A DNA stretch of 64,000 nucleotides from Eublepharis macularius (lineage: Eukaryota; Chordata; Lepidosauria; Squamata; Eublepharidae): contig NC_072795.1 of assembly GCF_028583425.1 (NCBI RefSeq), forward strand, positions 67,408,001-67,472,000. The letters run 5' to 3'. This document shows positions 46,701 to 58,471 of the stretch, piece by piece. The notes below the pieces were generated by a model. It worked only from the letters and a program-made list of their open reading frames with translations. It was not told the DNA's origin and ran no database searches. A program made the translations under genes and the position numbers. Position 1 is the stretch's first letter. Every line of letters begins with the position of its first letter.

Positions 46701-49700
46701 AGGAAGGACTTGGGAAGCCAGAGAACTGATAGGAACAGCAGACAAGTCAGCAGGTTTGGACAAGGTGGAGATGCTCTGCTACAAGAGACTTGCATGTATG
46801 TCAGCTTCTGATTTCATTTTCTCTATTGCCTCCTAGAATACCAAGTCTGTGAAAATCTTAATGGATAGGTAAGAAATTAATTTCTGAGCAGTTTGTTTGT
46901 TTCATATAGCAGGACAAGATGATTTCCTGGAAATGGAGCTAAGGTGACTAAGTAAGGGGTGGGAGAGTGTGGTATAAATTGCTGTTCCACTTGCTGGTGC
47001 TTATTGCACTGTGATGGGATTTAGTTTTGGTTAGCATATTCCAGAAAGGTATTCATTCTGTCCTGGTCAGATACAGGGATGAGGTGAGAGTTATTCTGTT
47101 ATCTGAACTTTAAGAATAATGTTGGAAAACTGGACAGTGCTCTCATCACAGTGTCAAGAATGACCTGAACTTTGAGAAAGAAGCCTTGCAGCAAAATTAT
47201 TAAGTACACTCAAGCTGTTTAGCTTTCCAGAAAAAAAGATAAGAAGAAATTGGATTATAATGCCCCAGCTCTTTCACAGGAAAAAAATATATGGGGAACG
47301 TTCACAGGGAGATCAGATGAGAACAGATGTTGGGAAATTAAAATTGTACAGAGTCCAGTTAAAAATTAGTGCAATATTTAATGTGATCTTATAATCTGTG
47401 TGGCAGGGTGTTTATACCTTGTAAAGCTCAAATCCAGACTGAAAATAAGATATGCATTCGCTGAATCCCACTTCTAAGATGCTCCCTGCTTCACCTGTCC
47501 TTGAATCCTGCTTTACAGTGTAGTCCTAAATGGAATTAAACCTTTCTAAGCAAAAAAGCAGGTAGGCTGTTAAACCACCTTGGTGGCCCTGATGAGAGCG
47601 GAAAGGCAGGGTATAAATTTTATAAATAATTACTGTGGCATTTGGTTGTATTTGGCTTTGCCCTGTGTATCCAGACACAATACTGAGGAGGTCCAAAACC
47701 TTAGAGCATCTCCAATCTGTTTTGGTCATGATAGGCAATTTTGATAGATGATTGAAAGAAGAAGGTTGTGTGTGAGAAGAAAAATGTACAGTGTATGGAA
47801 TCAAACCAGAGAACAATGGCTTCTCCTAAATGGAAATAATGTCACGAGATTCTCTACTGCACAATTGTCTCTTTGAGGACTTAAGATGGTTTTTAGGGAT
47901 AAGGTACTCCCGGGGGGTGGGGGGGACATTCCCCTGTGCTTGGTGCCATTTCCATATTAGCAGAACTGTAGGAAAGAACCAAGTAGCCCAATCTGAGGCA
48001 AGAGGAAGTCAAACATATTTCAGCTGCTGTCAGAAGTCTGAAGGAAAACTCAGTTGTTTGGTTTGTAATATGCTACAATATTTTTTAAAGGACTCAGAAC
48101 TGCACAGGAGGCAGCCTGCCCCCTCCCAAGATTGGCCACCTCAACTCCAAGCTCTTCCTGAATGAGATTGCCAAGAAGGAGAAACAATTGAGGAAGCTGC
48201 TGGAAGGTGAGTGATACCTTCCCTGATCCTTCTTTCCCTTGTGTATGAATGAACAAATCCTCACTGGCATAAACAGTAGCCCAAGAGGAAAGATCGCTCG
48301 CTGTACGTTTTCTGCCTCCTTAATCTTGGTATTGCTCATCAGTAGCCTTATTGCAACCAGAGGGTACAGTCAACATGGAGAAAGGGTGATGGTAGGGGAA
48401 GGTAGGGGACCAGTTGTTTCACTGGATGACTATACTTCGGTCCCAACTTACTGCTGTTTTCTCTCTGAGATCAGTGCCTGAGTTTGATCCCAGCTGCTTT
48501 CAGATTAAAGCTAATATTTAAAAATACAGGGCATTTTGCAATTGCACACATCTATTTTTTGCAGAACACGAGAGAGATGTAGTGAAAAAATCAGTTGGGC
48601 GCTGGAACATTGTCCTTTTCCCACCTGAACTTCTAGAGCCATGGCTTTCAAATTCAAAGCAGGAAGGAATCCTTCCTAAATAAGAGTGGGCAATTTAAAG
48701 AAAAAGCACGCTTCTCCCCATTCACTTAACCACTGTAGTTTGATCATAGGGCAGCTGTGTCTAATGAATAGTTACTACTTCCTGAGCATTCAGAATTAAG
48801 AACCACATAACTGATAGAGACGGCTTAAGCAATTGTTCAGTTGTCTTGGGGACATTCATACTGCAACATTTAAGGGGAACCCTTTGGTCTGATATTACAG
48901 GTAGATGTATCTTTTTCCTAATAGCTACTCTTTTATCTCTCTCTCTTTTCCCTACTCCTTGCATTTTTATTCAAGTAATTCCCATTGAGTCTTATAGAGG
49001 GCCTGCCTTCTATTTCAATGTGTATAGACTCTCATCCCCCTGACCTGAACAGCTCAGGTGAGCCTTAGCTCATCAGATCTCAAAAGCTGAGCAGGGTTGG
49101 CCTTGGTTAATAATTGGATAGGAGACCTCCAGCAAGGACCAAAGTTGCAGAATCAGGCAATGGCAAACCACCTCTGTTAGTCTCTTGCCATGAAAACCCC
49201 ACTAGGGGTCGCCATAAGTTAGCTGTGACCTGAGGGCAGGACTTCGTTCATTCATGTTCTTTGAAGCAACATATTTGTGGTGTGCGTATCCGTCTGGGAC
49301 AGCAGTGCTTCTGCACAAAAACAGTGGGGGTGGGGTTGTTCTCTTTGAGATGTCATCAACAAGAGCTTCCATGCAATGCATGGGAAGCAAAGTGTTACTT
49401 CACAAGTGGGCTGTAGTTTGGTTTCAGCTGGACTATTTTGTCCACTTTGAAAGGGATTCAAAGAATATGAGGTGGGGGTTAAAACACATGACATACGAAG
49501 TAATGATGGAACAGCTGGTTTTAGCATAAAGAAGATTATCAATTTGTTAGAAGATTTCAAGTGAATACTGGTTGTTCTTAAACACAACATAAACACACAT
49601 ACACACAGCAGAAAGGTCAATGGCTGTTATGTCAACATCTCAAACACATTAGTAAGCAGCATTGGATGGAAATTGAAGACTTCCAGAAAGATCAGGAAAA

Positions 49701-52700
49701 CAAAACCTGTTTTAATGTACAAGAAGTTTGGTGGTTGAACGAGTTGCCCGTGACAGTTTGAACTTCCTTCTTTTGAGATTTTGAAGAGAGGATAGATGAC
49801 TATTGAGCAAAGATAGTTTAGGAGTAGAGATTCCCACTGTTGTGGGAAAGGATGTACCTTGATATACCTTCCAGTTCCCTGAGTCTATGATTTTACATAT
49901 TTGGCCTAATGAAACTTAATCATAACAAGATAGAGATGCCTGTGATGGGCAGAAGGACTGACCTCAGATCTAAGAAGTTCTCTGTTTTGGATGGGGTTGT
50001 ACTTCCCCTAAAGGAATAGGTTTGTAGCTTGGAAGTGCTCCTGGACCTGGATCTTCTGTTGAATATGCAGGTGGCAGCTGTGGCCAGGAGCATCTTTCGT
50101 GAGTGGCAAAAAAACCCTGTATGGGTGGGACCCCACCATACTTTAAGGATCACTTACTGCCACATGAACCTACCTGACAACTATGGTCATCTTTGGGGGC
50201 CCTGCTTTGAGTGCCTCTGTCATCTGAGGCTTGATGAGTGGCAACCTGAGAAAAGGGCCTTCTCAGTCATGGCACTAAAATCATGAAACTCCTTCCCCAT
50301 GGAGATTCATCTTGCCTCTTCTGTCATTGTCTTCCACTAGCGGATGAAGACTTTTATGCATCTCTATATTTTATTTAATGGTTTTAAATGGCTCTGTGTG
50401 TATTTTTAATCTCTATTAATGTTTCAGATTGCTACCTTGGAACCCTGAATTGGATAGAAAGGTAGCATAAGGTAGCATAAAAATGTATTAAATAAAATAA
50501 TGCAATCTAATTGCGCAATAAGGTTTTTCTGGTTATGGAGTTTAGGAATGTTTAAGTAGAGTTTGCAACCTGAATGCATTACATGATGGTCAAAAAGAAG
50601 CTACATTAAATGGAGTCTAATCCTGAAAATAGTGTGTCTGTTCAGGGCTTATAGAACCAGAGGAGTTAGCCGTGTTAGTCTGTAGTAGCAAAATAGTAAA
50701 GAGTCCAGTAGCACCTTTAAGACTAACCAACTTTACTGTAGCATAAGCACATGCATCTGATGAAGAGAGTTGTGGTTCTCGAAAGCTTATGCTACAGTAA
50801 AGTTGGTTAGTCTTAAAGGTGCTACTGGACTCTTTACTATTCAGGGCTCAGGCAGCTTTCCTAGTGCAATTCCGTTTGGCCCAAGGGCTGCTTGTAGCCA
50901 ATATTTAGTTTACTTCACTGCTAATGTACTGTTAGTAGCTCTCCAGAATCTTTGGCAAGGTCTTTCCTCCTTAGCAATACTTCTTTTCTGTAAAGCACCC
51001 TAAAATGTGGCTCACAATAGTCCTGTTGTCCCTTATTCAAAGTTGTGTGAATTGGGTCTAGATCTAAAACTTGCTTTTATGATTAACTTAAAATTCAAAA
51101 CCATTTGTATAATCTAGTTTCAGCTTTCACTTGCTAGTTCTTTGGATGGGCTAACAGTGGAACAGGAATTCAATGGGATTTTTTAAAGAAAATCTTGTCC
51201 TTGTATCATTTGCCTTAGAACAGTTCTCCTCCTAACCTTTCTGGCTCTGGGTGGGAGCTGCAAGGGCCCTCTAGGCAAGCATATATCGTTCTTGAATCTA
51301 GTCGACACTTTTACTCTGCAGGCTCTTAGAACCTGACATTTCATTTTTGACAGAGGTTTTTTTCCCCCAGGATCATTCTGTGCTTGGATCTAGTGTAAGG
51401 GCTTTTGCAGTCTATAGATGACCCTGAATTGGATTGCAGAGAAGTCATGCATTTCATTTGATGAATTGAAAAGGCTTTTTTTAAAAACGAAGACTCATGT
51501 TACTGTTTTATGCTTATTACACATTTGCTATGTGCTAAGCATTATATAAACAGGGATATTAAGTGATTGCTGCACAGAGAATTCAATAAATATCATAAAG
51601 GAGGGGAGAGGGCTTGAAAATGGAGTAGCAAGAATAGGTTGAAGAGAAAATTCAACCAGTTCTAGAAAGCAGAGGAGAGGTAAGAATATTGTGGACCAGG
51701 AATTCATGATGGTTTGCTGGGCAAAAGGAAGAAGGTGCAGGAGGGAGCAAAATATGGGAGGGTACCTAGGTAGTCTGGGGATCAAGGAATCCCTCCAGTG
51801 ACTTGGCTTGTATCTCAGATCACTATTGGGATAACCTAAAATCTTGGTCTGTATTTGCAGCCCTGAATGTAGATGCACATTAGGCTTCCTCTGCTGTGAG
51901 ACTCCAGCTTAGCTTTGCCTTCTCTAGCTGCTGTAGCTTCCCTCCCCATGTAATTTCTTTCTCACTTAATTTGCCCCCTGGACTCTGCCGAATTGCTGGG
52001 CTAATAATGCAGACCACCCAAAGCCAGTAGTTGACTTGCAATCAGGGTGAGGTAGGACTTAGCTGGGGCAAGGAACACAGTGCAGCTGAGGGTTCACCTT
52101 GTCCCTTCTTTGGTATTACTGTATCTGAAATGCTGGGAACAGGCAGGAGAGGACAAGGGAAGATACAAAGGCTTCTGGTTAAGAAGCTGAGGTTACAGTT
52201 TCCTGTTCTGAGCTACTTCAGACTTTGTTACATTATGTAAATGAAAGAATAATGGCACGTCAGCATACTTTTGGGCAGCGGAGGATGGACGCACCACTTT
52301 GTAATTCCGTTTTTAAAAAAAAATTTACAGAGGTAGCTGTGTAAAACAGGAAGGACTGTGGGCATTGCCTCTGCTTGTATTGGTTACTCTTAAGTGCTTG
52401 GCATTTTAAACCAAATTCTGGAAGACACCTGCCCCATATTGCTGGAGCTTCTCCATAAATCTTGTCACCACATCCAGAACTTACTTACTTACCCTAAGAT
52501 GAAAGCTCTTCGCCTTGTTTCATTGTTGCTTATGTCTGTTTACACCATGTTAGAGCTGGGAGGAGAACTGGTAAAGGAAATAGTCTTTGAATAAACGAGT
52601 CTCCCTGCATCTGTTTCCTGATAACTTGAAACAAGATGGCGCCTTTCATGAGAGGATTTTTCAGTTGTTCACTAGATGAAAATTCTGGCTTCCTCCACAA

Positions 52701-53342
52701 GGTTACAGAAGGTGTCTTCTCTCTTTCCTTTCAGGTCCCTTCAGCACTCCGGTGCCCTTCCTGCAGAGCATCCCCATGTACCCCTGCAGTGTCAGCAACT
52801 CAGGAGCTGAGAAACGCAAGCACGCCACAGCTTTCCCAGAAGGGAGCTTCCTGGAGCCTTCCTCGGGGCCTGTTCCCAGCCAGTATGTGAGCCAGGGGGC
52901 TTCAGCTGGCGAAGGCCAGTCTGCACAATCCATGGTGCCTTGTAGCTCCACCCAGCACATTGTAGGACTCCCCAGCGGCCCCCAGCCTGTACACTCTGGC
53001 TCAATGTTCAACCCTTCCCACTACCCCAACAGCACATCATCTCAGCAGTCTGTGCTGTCTCAGTATGGTGGGCGCAAAATCCTGGTCTGCTCAGTGGACA
53101 ATTGTTACTGTTCCTCAGTATCCAATCACAGTGGGCACCAGCCATACCCCCGGTCAGGCCACTTTCCGTGGACAGTGTCATCGCAGGAATATTCCCACCC
53201 ACTTCCACCTGCTCCATCTGTACCTCAGTCACTTCCAGGATTGGCAGTGAGGGAATGGATTGATGCATCGCAGCAACACGGACGCCAGGATTTCTATAGA
53301 GTTTATGGTCAGCCTTCCACCAAACACTATGTCACCAGTTAA
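43657..53342 (+). CDS. TRIM8: TRIM8, partial: exons 2-6 (coiled coil and C-terminal region)
   Basis: TRIM8 is a RING-type E3 ubiquitin ligase, largely nuclear, that works in cytokine (SOCS1/STAT3, NF-kB) and p53 signalling. Five exons join in frame: 43657-43752, 44483-44716, 46837-46868, 48091-48206 and 52735-53342, giving 1086 nt and 361 residues plus TAA. The first ~135 residues form a heptad-rich coiled coil (QQDRLEEREQDIEQQLYKLE at the start). Then come a lysine-rich stretch (AKKEKQLRK), a basic AEKRKH and a Ser/Pro/Gln-rich tail. That tail has highly conserved blocks GGRKILVCSVDNCYCSS and QDFYRVYGQPSTKHYVTS, the family's C-terminus. Human TRIM8 is 551 residues, so about 190 are missing, equal to the RING/B-box exon 1, which is not in the window. 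All junctions are GT/AG and no break is seen. Confidence 0.97.
44483..44716 (+). CDS. TRIM8: TRIM8 exon 3 (234 bp)
   Basis: Codes 78 residues from EKVNQLKDEVRLQ to KTEDINFMK, phase 0 at both ends. Acceptor TTTTGTCAG, donor GTGAAG. The open frame runs a few codons into the intron before a stop, so the end is fixed by the donor and by family similarity. It holds most of the coiled coil. Confidence 0.97.
44717..46836 (+). other. TRIM8: TRIM8 intron 3, with one SINE
   Basis: A 2120-bp intron containing a SINE at 45765-45965. No other feature is seen. Intron 2 (43753-44482, 730 bp) holds nothing recognisable. Confidence 0.85.
45765..45965 (+). mobile_element. tRNA-derived SINE in TRIM8 intron 3
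   Basis: Head CAGTGTGATGCAAGCCAGAA, then TGGTCCTGAAATTCACTGGG (decayed B-box region), GGGCCAGTTGTCATTTCTC and CACACTGAGCTCTTTGAAGG. The head is eroded. Confidence 0.68.
46837..46868 (+). CDS. TRIM8: TRIM8 exon 4 (32 bp, very short)
   Basis: Codes NTKSVKILMD and the first two bases of an Arg codon (AG). Acceptor TCCTAG, donor GTAAGA. The phase (+2) fits the G that opens exon 5. Its sequence matches the family exactly in order. Confidence 0.94.
46869..48090 (+). other. TRIM8: TRIM8 intron 4, with a LINE/SINE tail
   Basis: A 1222-bp intron. At about 47555-47632, ACCACCTTGGTGGCCCTGAT and GGAAAGGCAGGGTATAAAT look like a retroposon 3' end. Otherwise nothing recognised. Confidence 0.8.
48091..48206 (+). 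CDS. TRIM8: TRIM8 exon 5 (116 bp)
   Basis: Completes the split Arg codon and codes TQNCTGGSLPPPKIGHLNSK, LFLNEIAKKEKQLRKLLE and the first base of a Gly codon. Acceptor TTTTTTAAAG with a weak pyrimidine tract, donor GTGAGT (strong). Reads through without stops. Confidence 0.95.
49039..49249 (+). mobile_element. 5S rRNA-derived SINE with Bov-B-like tail (5S-Sauria type)
   Basis: The head is 5S-derived: CATCAGATCTCAAAAGCTGA, GCAGGGTTGGCCTTGGTTAA and GGATAGGAGACCTCC. The tail GGCAATGGCAAACCACCTC, CTTGCCATGAAAACCCCACT and GGGGTCGCCATAAGTTAGCT resembles the Bov-B LINE 3' end. It ends in short imperfect repeats. It is the most complete copy in the window and the best single marker of squamate origin. 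Confidence 0.9.
49915..50515 (+). mobile_element. L2-type LINE 3' portion, internally deleted
   Basis: The + strand codes, in pieces, LEVLLDLDLLLNMQVAAVAR, matching the L2 block GVLLDPxLLLExQVAAVARS. After a deletion it codes EKRAFSVMALK near the end of ORF2. A 3' UTR and a tail with TATTAAATAAAATAATG follow. It is in the TRIM8 sense direction. Confidence 0.82.
50650..50839. mobile_element. Family 2 inverted element in TRIM8 intron 5
   Basis: A TTCAGGGCT duplication flanks it (50641-50649 and 50840-50848). CCAGAGGAGTTAGCCGTGTT is followed by perfect ~55-bp arms (TAGTAAAGAGTCCAGTAGCA outermost) around a loop with ATGCATCTGATGAAGAGAG and GGTTCTCGAAAGC, i.e. the hammerhead-like boxes. As transcribed with TRIM8 it would fold into a long hairpin. 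Confidence 0.82.
52735..53342 (+). CDS. TRIM8: TRIM8 exon 6 (608 bp of coding sequence, stop)
   Basis: Completes the split Gly codon and codes 201 residues before TAA (53340-53342). Acceptor TTTCCTTTCAG. It begins PFSTPVPFLQSIPMYPCSVS, with AEKRKH soon after, then a low-complexity Ser/Gly/Gln/Pro region. It ends in the conserved C-terminal blocks (PRSGHFPWTVSSQEYSHPLP, YRVYGQPSTKHYVTS). A 54-residue stretch before GGRKILVCS is the most diverged part compared with mammals as I recall them. Confidence 0.97.
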
Positions 53343-54120
53343 CCATCTGGCTTGAATAGAATCTTGTTAACTTTTGAAGATCTTTTTAAAGTCTGGGGGT
53401 TTTTTTTGTTGTCGTTGTTTTTAAATCAAATCCATTTCCACTTATACCCTGCCATATACCGCAGTCTGAGAGGGGCATTGGCATCATCTCTAGTTTTAAT
53501 TTGATTTTAAAAAGTCCTCCCCTGTACCAGGATTGGGGCGGGAGGGGAAGCTGCAGAAGAAAATAACAAGAATTTCAATCAAGAATCTACTTCTGGATCA
53601 TGTGACCTTGCTACTTACCAGTTTGGAAAACTTTTAAAAGGGACAAAAGATCCTTTTCTATTTCAAGGTCTATGGGCTGTTTGGTTTTGCTTTTTACATT
53701 CTTTCTCCTTCCCATTTTTTAAGAAAAGTATTTCTATCATTGATTCATTAAGAAATGATACTTGTAGGGTTTTTTAAGGCTGATTTTTTTTGTGTTAACA
53801 GGCCATGTATCGTGCATATTGGCATTTTTCTTCTTCTTTCAGAGATTTGTAAATACACAATGGCAGGAAATGAAATGCACAAAAAAAGGGAAAAGAAACT
53901 TTTAAAAAAATAAGAAATTTAAAAAAATCTGTTTTAGTTTCCTGGGGGGAAGTGTGTGCCAAGATGGACACATTCCTTCCTATGTTTCGTTGATGCAACT
54001 TCCTCTAACAAGCACTTTGTATTAAAAAAGTGGACTTCCTGTTATAAGGCGCAGGTATTTATTCTGTAACCAATTTTAGAACACACACAAAAAATATTCA
54101 AATAAATGTGATCACTTAGT
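53343..54120 (+). other. TRIM8: TRIM8 3' UTR
   Basis: T-rich and A-rich sequence from the stop codon to the first good poly(A) signal, about 780 nt. It contains several ATTTA/TTTTT tracts. The cleavage site is inferred to lie some 10-20 nt after the signal. Confidence 0.75.
54101..54106 (+). terminator. TRIM8: TRIM8 poly(A) signal AATAAA
   Basis: Canonical AATAAA followed by TGTGATC and then T-rich TTGTTCTGCTTTGCC, a plausible downstream element. An ATTAAA at 54021-54026 could be an alternative proximal signal. Confidence 0.75.
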
Positions 54121-54124
54121 GCAA

Positions 54125-56014
54125 ATGCCTTGTTCTGCTTTGCCTCTCCGGGCACCACTTTGACCAATGCCTTCTCTGGGAACAGGAAATCGTTACTCAA
54201 TCAGACATCTCCAAGGATTTAAAAATAGATTGTACTTTATTTGTATGCTCCCTTTGGAATTATCTAAGTTGAAATGCAAGGACTGGATAAATGTTGAGGG
54301 TTGGTCAGATACACTGGGTGATATTGTGCACATTCCGGTGTAAATTTAAAATATTGCACTTTATACTTTCTGTTGGTATATAAGGAGACATTAGAAGCTG
54401 AATCAGGGCAGTAGTGCATGGTAAAAAAGAATATTTTGTTTATGGTTGCTATTTTTAAATGATGCACACTAGATATATCTGGGCTTTATTGCTAGACCTT
54501 AGTTAAAATGCAGTGTTCTTGTGCAGGACTTGATGTCCTGTAAATTCCATTTAAAAAGAAGAGCGGTTTCTTGTCCTCATTGTTAATATTATTTCAAGAG
54601 CTGTACCTGGGATGTTTTTTCAAACAATTATTTTGTATATCGCCACATTTAAGTTCTTTCTTTTCCCTAAAAGTTTAAATCTTTTTTTTCTTCCTGTCAA
54701 ATGGATGGTGATCCACATCCTTCTTATGATCAGGATCTGGCCAGCTCCTTCTAGAATCAAGATCAGCAATGCCATGTAGAAGTTTCAGCAGTGTGGCAAG
54801 TCAAAGGGCAGATTGTGGGCCAATCAAGGTTCAAGAACTTCTGGGTTCTAGGGTAGAGATTTGACTCAGTTGGGCTTGCTTTTTGTGGCTGTTCCATCTC
54901 TAACTGATGTAATGTGATTTATTCAGAAGAGGGAACGTGGCCATACAAAACAGTTAAGGTTGTTGCTGCTTATCCTGGATGCTCAGCTGTAAATGTCTTG
55001 ATGCTCTGGGAATGCAAGCGCCATGTTCCACAAGTGAATTTTTTGGCCTCCTCAGCTTTATATTTAAATCAAGATTTAAATAGTACATGTCAGAGGTTAG
55101 CAATCCTAGGTAGAGAACTAGGTGTGACAGCAGTAGAAACTTTTTTCTTTAAGTATGGGAATTTCCCCAAATGTATTAAATATGGATGGGTAAGTGGGTA
55201 GTCCAAATAAGAGGCATGTGAAAGGGGCTCAACCACTCCCTGCACATCATCATCTCAGCATGTTGCTTTTTCCTAAAGCTGCCCTTCTTGCAGAATTGAG
55301 ATGGTTGGGGGAAAAGAAGCCCCTTGGAGGAAGGATGTGTGTGGCGAGTGTGGGACGGTAAGGGTCTAGCACCCCTCACCTAAATGCCTGTTTTGCTCTT
55401 TTGCTTCACATGTGATTAGGATAGATCTACATTTTTAAAAACAGGGCATCTAATTTGGCTTATCCTTGCAGTCAGAAATGTGCGCTCTTTGGCTTTGGTC
55501 ACAGGGTTTTCACATATATCCATAAAATTTGATGTAATCTGGAGGAGTGTACATGCCTTGTCATTGCTACTGCAAAGTAATGGAAAAGAGTATATATACT
55601 GCTTCACAAGTGATTTTTTTCCTAGTATAGAGATTTGGCTCTTTATACATTTTACTTAGACTTTTTCTGACACATATCCATGTTTGAGCATGAGAAGGAA
55701 CTGAAGCTTGAGACATTACTGAATGGTGCACAGCTTTCCTTTTCATACAGGACACATACAGGGGATTCTGTATAAAATACGTGGTGTCATTTAAGAGGGA
55801 AGTAGGAAAGCAGGATTCATTTCTCATTATGAAACCACAGGAAAAAATCCTCCCTCGGGCTCCTTAACTTTTGAGTCTTGTGTAAAGCTGCATCGAATCA
55901 GTTGGTTTGTTTCTGGCACATGCCATAGATTTCTGCTGGGGTGCCTCTGATGTAGAAAGCATTGATTTTAAGCTTTCTAATCATTTAACTGACTGAGAAG
56001 AGCAATGGTTTATC
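54125..56014. other. Intergenic, no recognised feature
   Basis: AT-rich non-coding DNA downstream of TRIM8. A longer 3' UTR using a distal signal cannot be excluded. Confidence 0.45.
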
Positions 56015-56554
56015 ATATTTAATTTAATTTAATTTATTATATTTATATTCCGCCCTCCCCGCTTTCGCAGGCTCAGGGCGGATAACAAATACAAACATGT
56101 TTAAAAACATTTAAAAACATTAAATAATACATTTAAAAAACATTTAAAAACATTAAATATAACGATTTATGCTGCATAGTGGTTCATATAAGCTTCTGTG
56201 TTTGCATAGGGGTGATGGTTTAACCCCCCCTTCACGGGGGGGGCGGGCACTGCCCGGCATTAGCCATATGCCTGGCGGAATAGCTCTGTCTTACAGGCCC
56301 GGCGAAATGCAAGCAAATCTTGCTGGGCCCTTGTCTCACAAGACAGAGCATTCCACCAGGTCAGGGCCAGGACTGAAAAGGCCCTGGCCCTGGTCGACGC
56401 CAGGCGGGCCTCCCTAGGGCCAGGGACACTTAAAAGATGTTTTCCGCCAGAGCGGAGAGTCCTCCGGGGCTCATATGGTGAGAGACGGTCCCTCAGATAC
56501 GTCGGTCCCAGTCCGCGTAGGGCTTTGTAGGTTAACACCAAAACCTTGAACCTG
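56015..56554 (-). mobile_element. L2-type LINE, best-preserved 3' end in the window
   Basis: On the minus strand, 93 uninterrupted codons (56541-56260) include VLTYKALRGLGPTYLRDRLS, YEPRRTLRSGGKHLLSVPGP, ARAFSVLALTWWNALSCETR and LLAFRRACKTELFRQAYG, the full C-terminus of L2 ORF2. The 3' UTR has CGCCCTGAGCCTGCGAAAGC and ends in TAAAT repeats at 56022-56040. It is 5' truncated next to the hairpin at 56555. It is younger than the other L2 pieces. Confidence 0.9.
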
Positions 56555-56603
56555 ATACAGATCTACCATTTAGGAATATGATTCCTAAATGGTAGATCTG
56601 TAT
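56555..56603. repeat. Perfect 23-bp inverted repeat with 3-nt loop
   Basis: ATACAGATCTACCATTTAGG plus AAT (56555-56577), loop ATG, then its exact complement (56581-56603). It abuts the 5' truncation point of the L2 copy. Confidence 0.9.
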
Positions 56604-58460
56604 AGTGCTGCTGTCTCTTCTAACAAAGGCTCCTATGTCTTTAACACCTGTGTGATTGTAAATAATTTGGTAGGTATTGCTTCTCACCTCTTAAGCTCAC
56701 TATCCAGAAAACCTGTACCTGTTGAGTTTCTCACAACCATGAAGTTCTTAAAAGGCACAGGTTCTAGTTGAAACTTGTGGAAGCTAGGCATGGGGGGAAA
56801 TATGGGGCCTGTGTATCTTTGGGTTTGTCATCAGTGGTTCCTTGCTCACAAATGAGATTATCAGACTTAAGAGGGCTCCTGTATCTTTGTATGTAGGAGG
56901 CAGAATTTTGCCAGGTTCAGCTTTTCCAGCTAGAACAGTGATCATGGAAGAAGCTGTAGGTGGTATAACATTAACATTCTGTGCAAATTCTAAAGATAAA
57001 GAAACTCACTCAGGATTTGTACCTAGGAACCCTATGGACAAGCAGCATGAAAGAAGTCTTTTCAACTTGCTGTAACTGGAGGTTGGACGCTGCTTCCTGG
57101 TTCAAACATACGAATCCACCAGTTGACTGGGATGTCAGAAAGGACAGGCTTTACATAAGGTTGCAGAAGAATAAGAATTAAGGACTATTTATGCAGAGGA
57201 GAACATCAGATTTTAACAGAAGCATCCTGATTCCTGTTCCATTTAGGAGCACCAGTGGAAACACTTCATTATAAATGGCAGTTAAGGCCCTTCCTTCTAG
57301 AATTACGGTATGTCCCAATGAGGCTTTCCAGTTTAGTTCTTCTAATGAAAGGGCTAGGTCATGCTCAGCAGGAGCTGTGGGATAGAATTTTAGGGAGAGT
57401 ATTTAGCTATTTTAATTGTGTTCTAGTTTCAGAACAAGAATATGGTATCCTTAGCAGTGCAGTGCTACAGCTAGGTATATCTGAGTGTAAAATTACTTGG
57501 CTTGGCTTAATTATCCTACTGCTTATAAAGTCAAAACATGGTTAAAAAGGCAGAGCCATTCAGACTTAGAATGCTGCATGCAAGTGCTGTTGGTCTCAGC
57601 TCTTGTCTTTTCCAGTGCTATGCCTGACCATTGGGTGAACATTCTCAGTGTTCTGGTCAGTGTTCTTGTAATGATGGCAGGAAAAGATGCCCCCCTCCCC
57701 AAGGAAAGTAGTAGACCAACAGATGAAGAAGCAAACCTCAAAACATGCCAGACAAAATGATGCGGTTTATTTGCTAAAGCACTCCCAGTTATCTTGCCTG
57801 ATAGATCTTTAGCTTTACATGCTGTTCATTAAAAACAAGCAGTAAAATAAGGCAAGCACATTTTGAAATTAAAACACCGGGATTATATATACCCCATTTT
57901 CATGTAAAAATATCTGTAAACTAGTAGGACTTCATGTTATCAACTAGTAGGACATATACAAAGGAAAGGACATTCATTCTAGAGAGATGCTACAACAACA
58001 AAATCACAATAAGGTGTTTTAATATCTGTTGCTTTCCTTATTTTTTCAATTATTTTATCTCTAGTATGTATTTAATATTCAGAATACATCACATAGGAGA
58101 ATTGGGGGTACTGCAGTAAATATACAGCTACTGTACTTAGCACCACTTGAGGTTTGCCTCTTCATTTTATTAGTAAGAAAGTCTTCCCGTTCTGGCCTGG
58201 TATCAGCTGTGTATTTGCATCAGAAGACTTTTCATTCTCATCTCTTACGCACCTGAAGTAGGACATGGGCTCTAGTGGTTAGAAGGTGTACTTTTTATTT
58301 GTCCCAGTGTTGGTTTTGTATGATTCTGGTCTAGGTTTAGGCTTAGAGGCACCACTAATTTGGTTTTCACACATGCCTTATAAGAGTAGTGAAAAGAGTA
58401 CATCCTCTTTTCAGTAAAACTGCCGTGGATTTAGTGCTATGTACCTCTTGTAAGGGACAC
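56604..58460. other. Intergenic, no recognised feature
   Basis: Non-coding. Frames at 57255-57545 and 57497-57760 overlap out of phase with each other and show no domain. Confidence 0.45.
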
Positions 58461-58471
58461 AAGAATTAATA

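Larger units (their letters stand above)
48207..52734 (+). other. TRIM8: TRIM8 intron 5
   Basis: A 4528-bp intron, the largest complete one here. It holds a 5S SINE (49039), an L2 remnant (49915) and a family 2 inverted element (50650). The rest, including 50849-52734, shows nothing recognisable. Confidence 0.85.
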
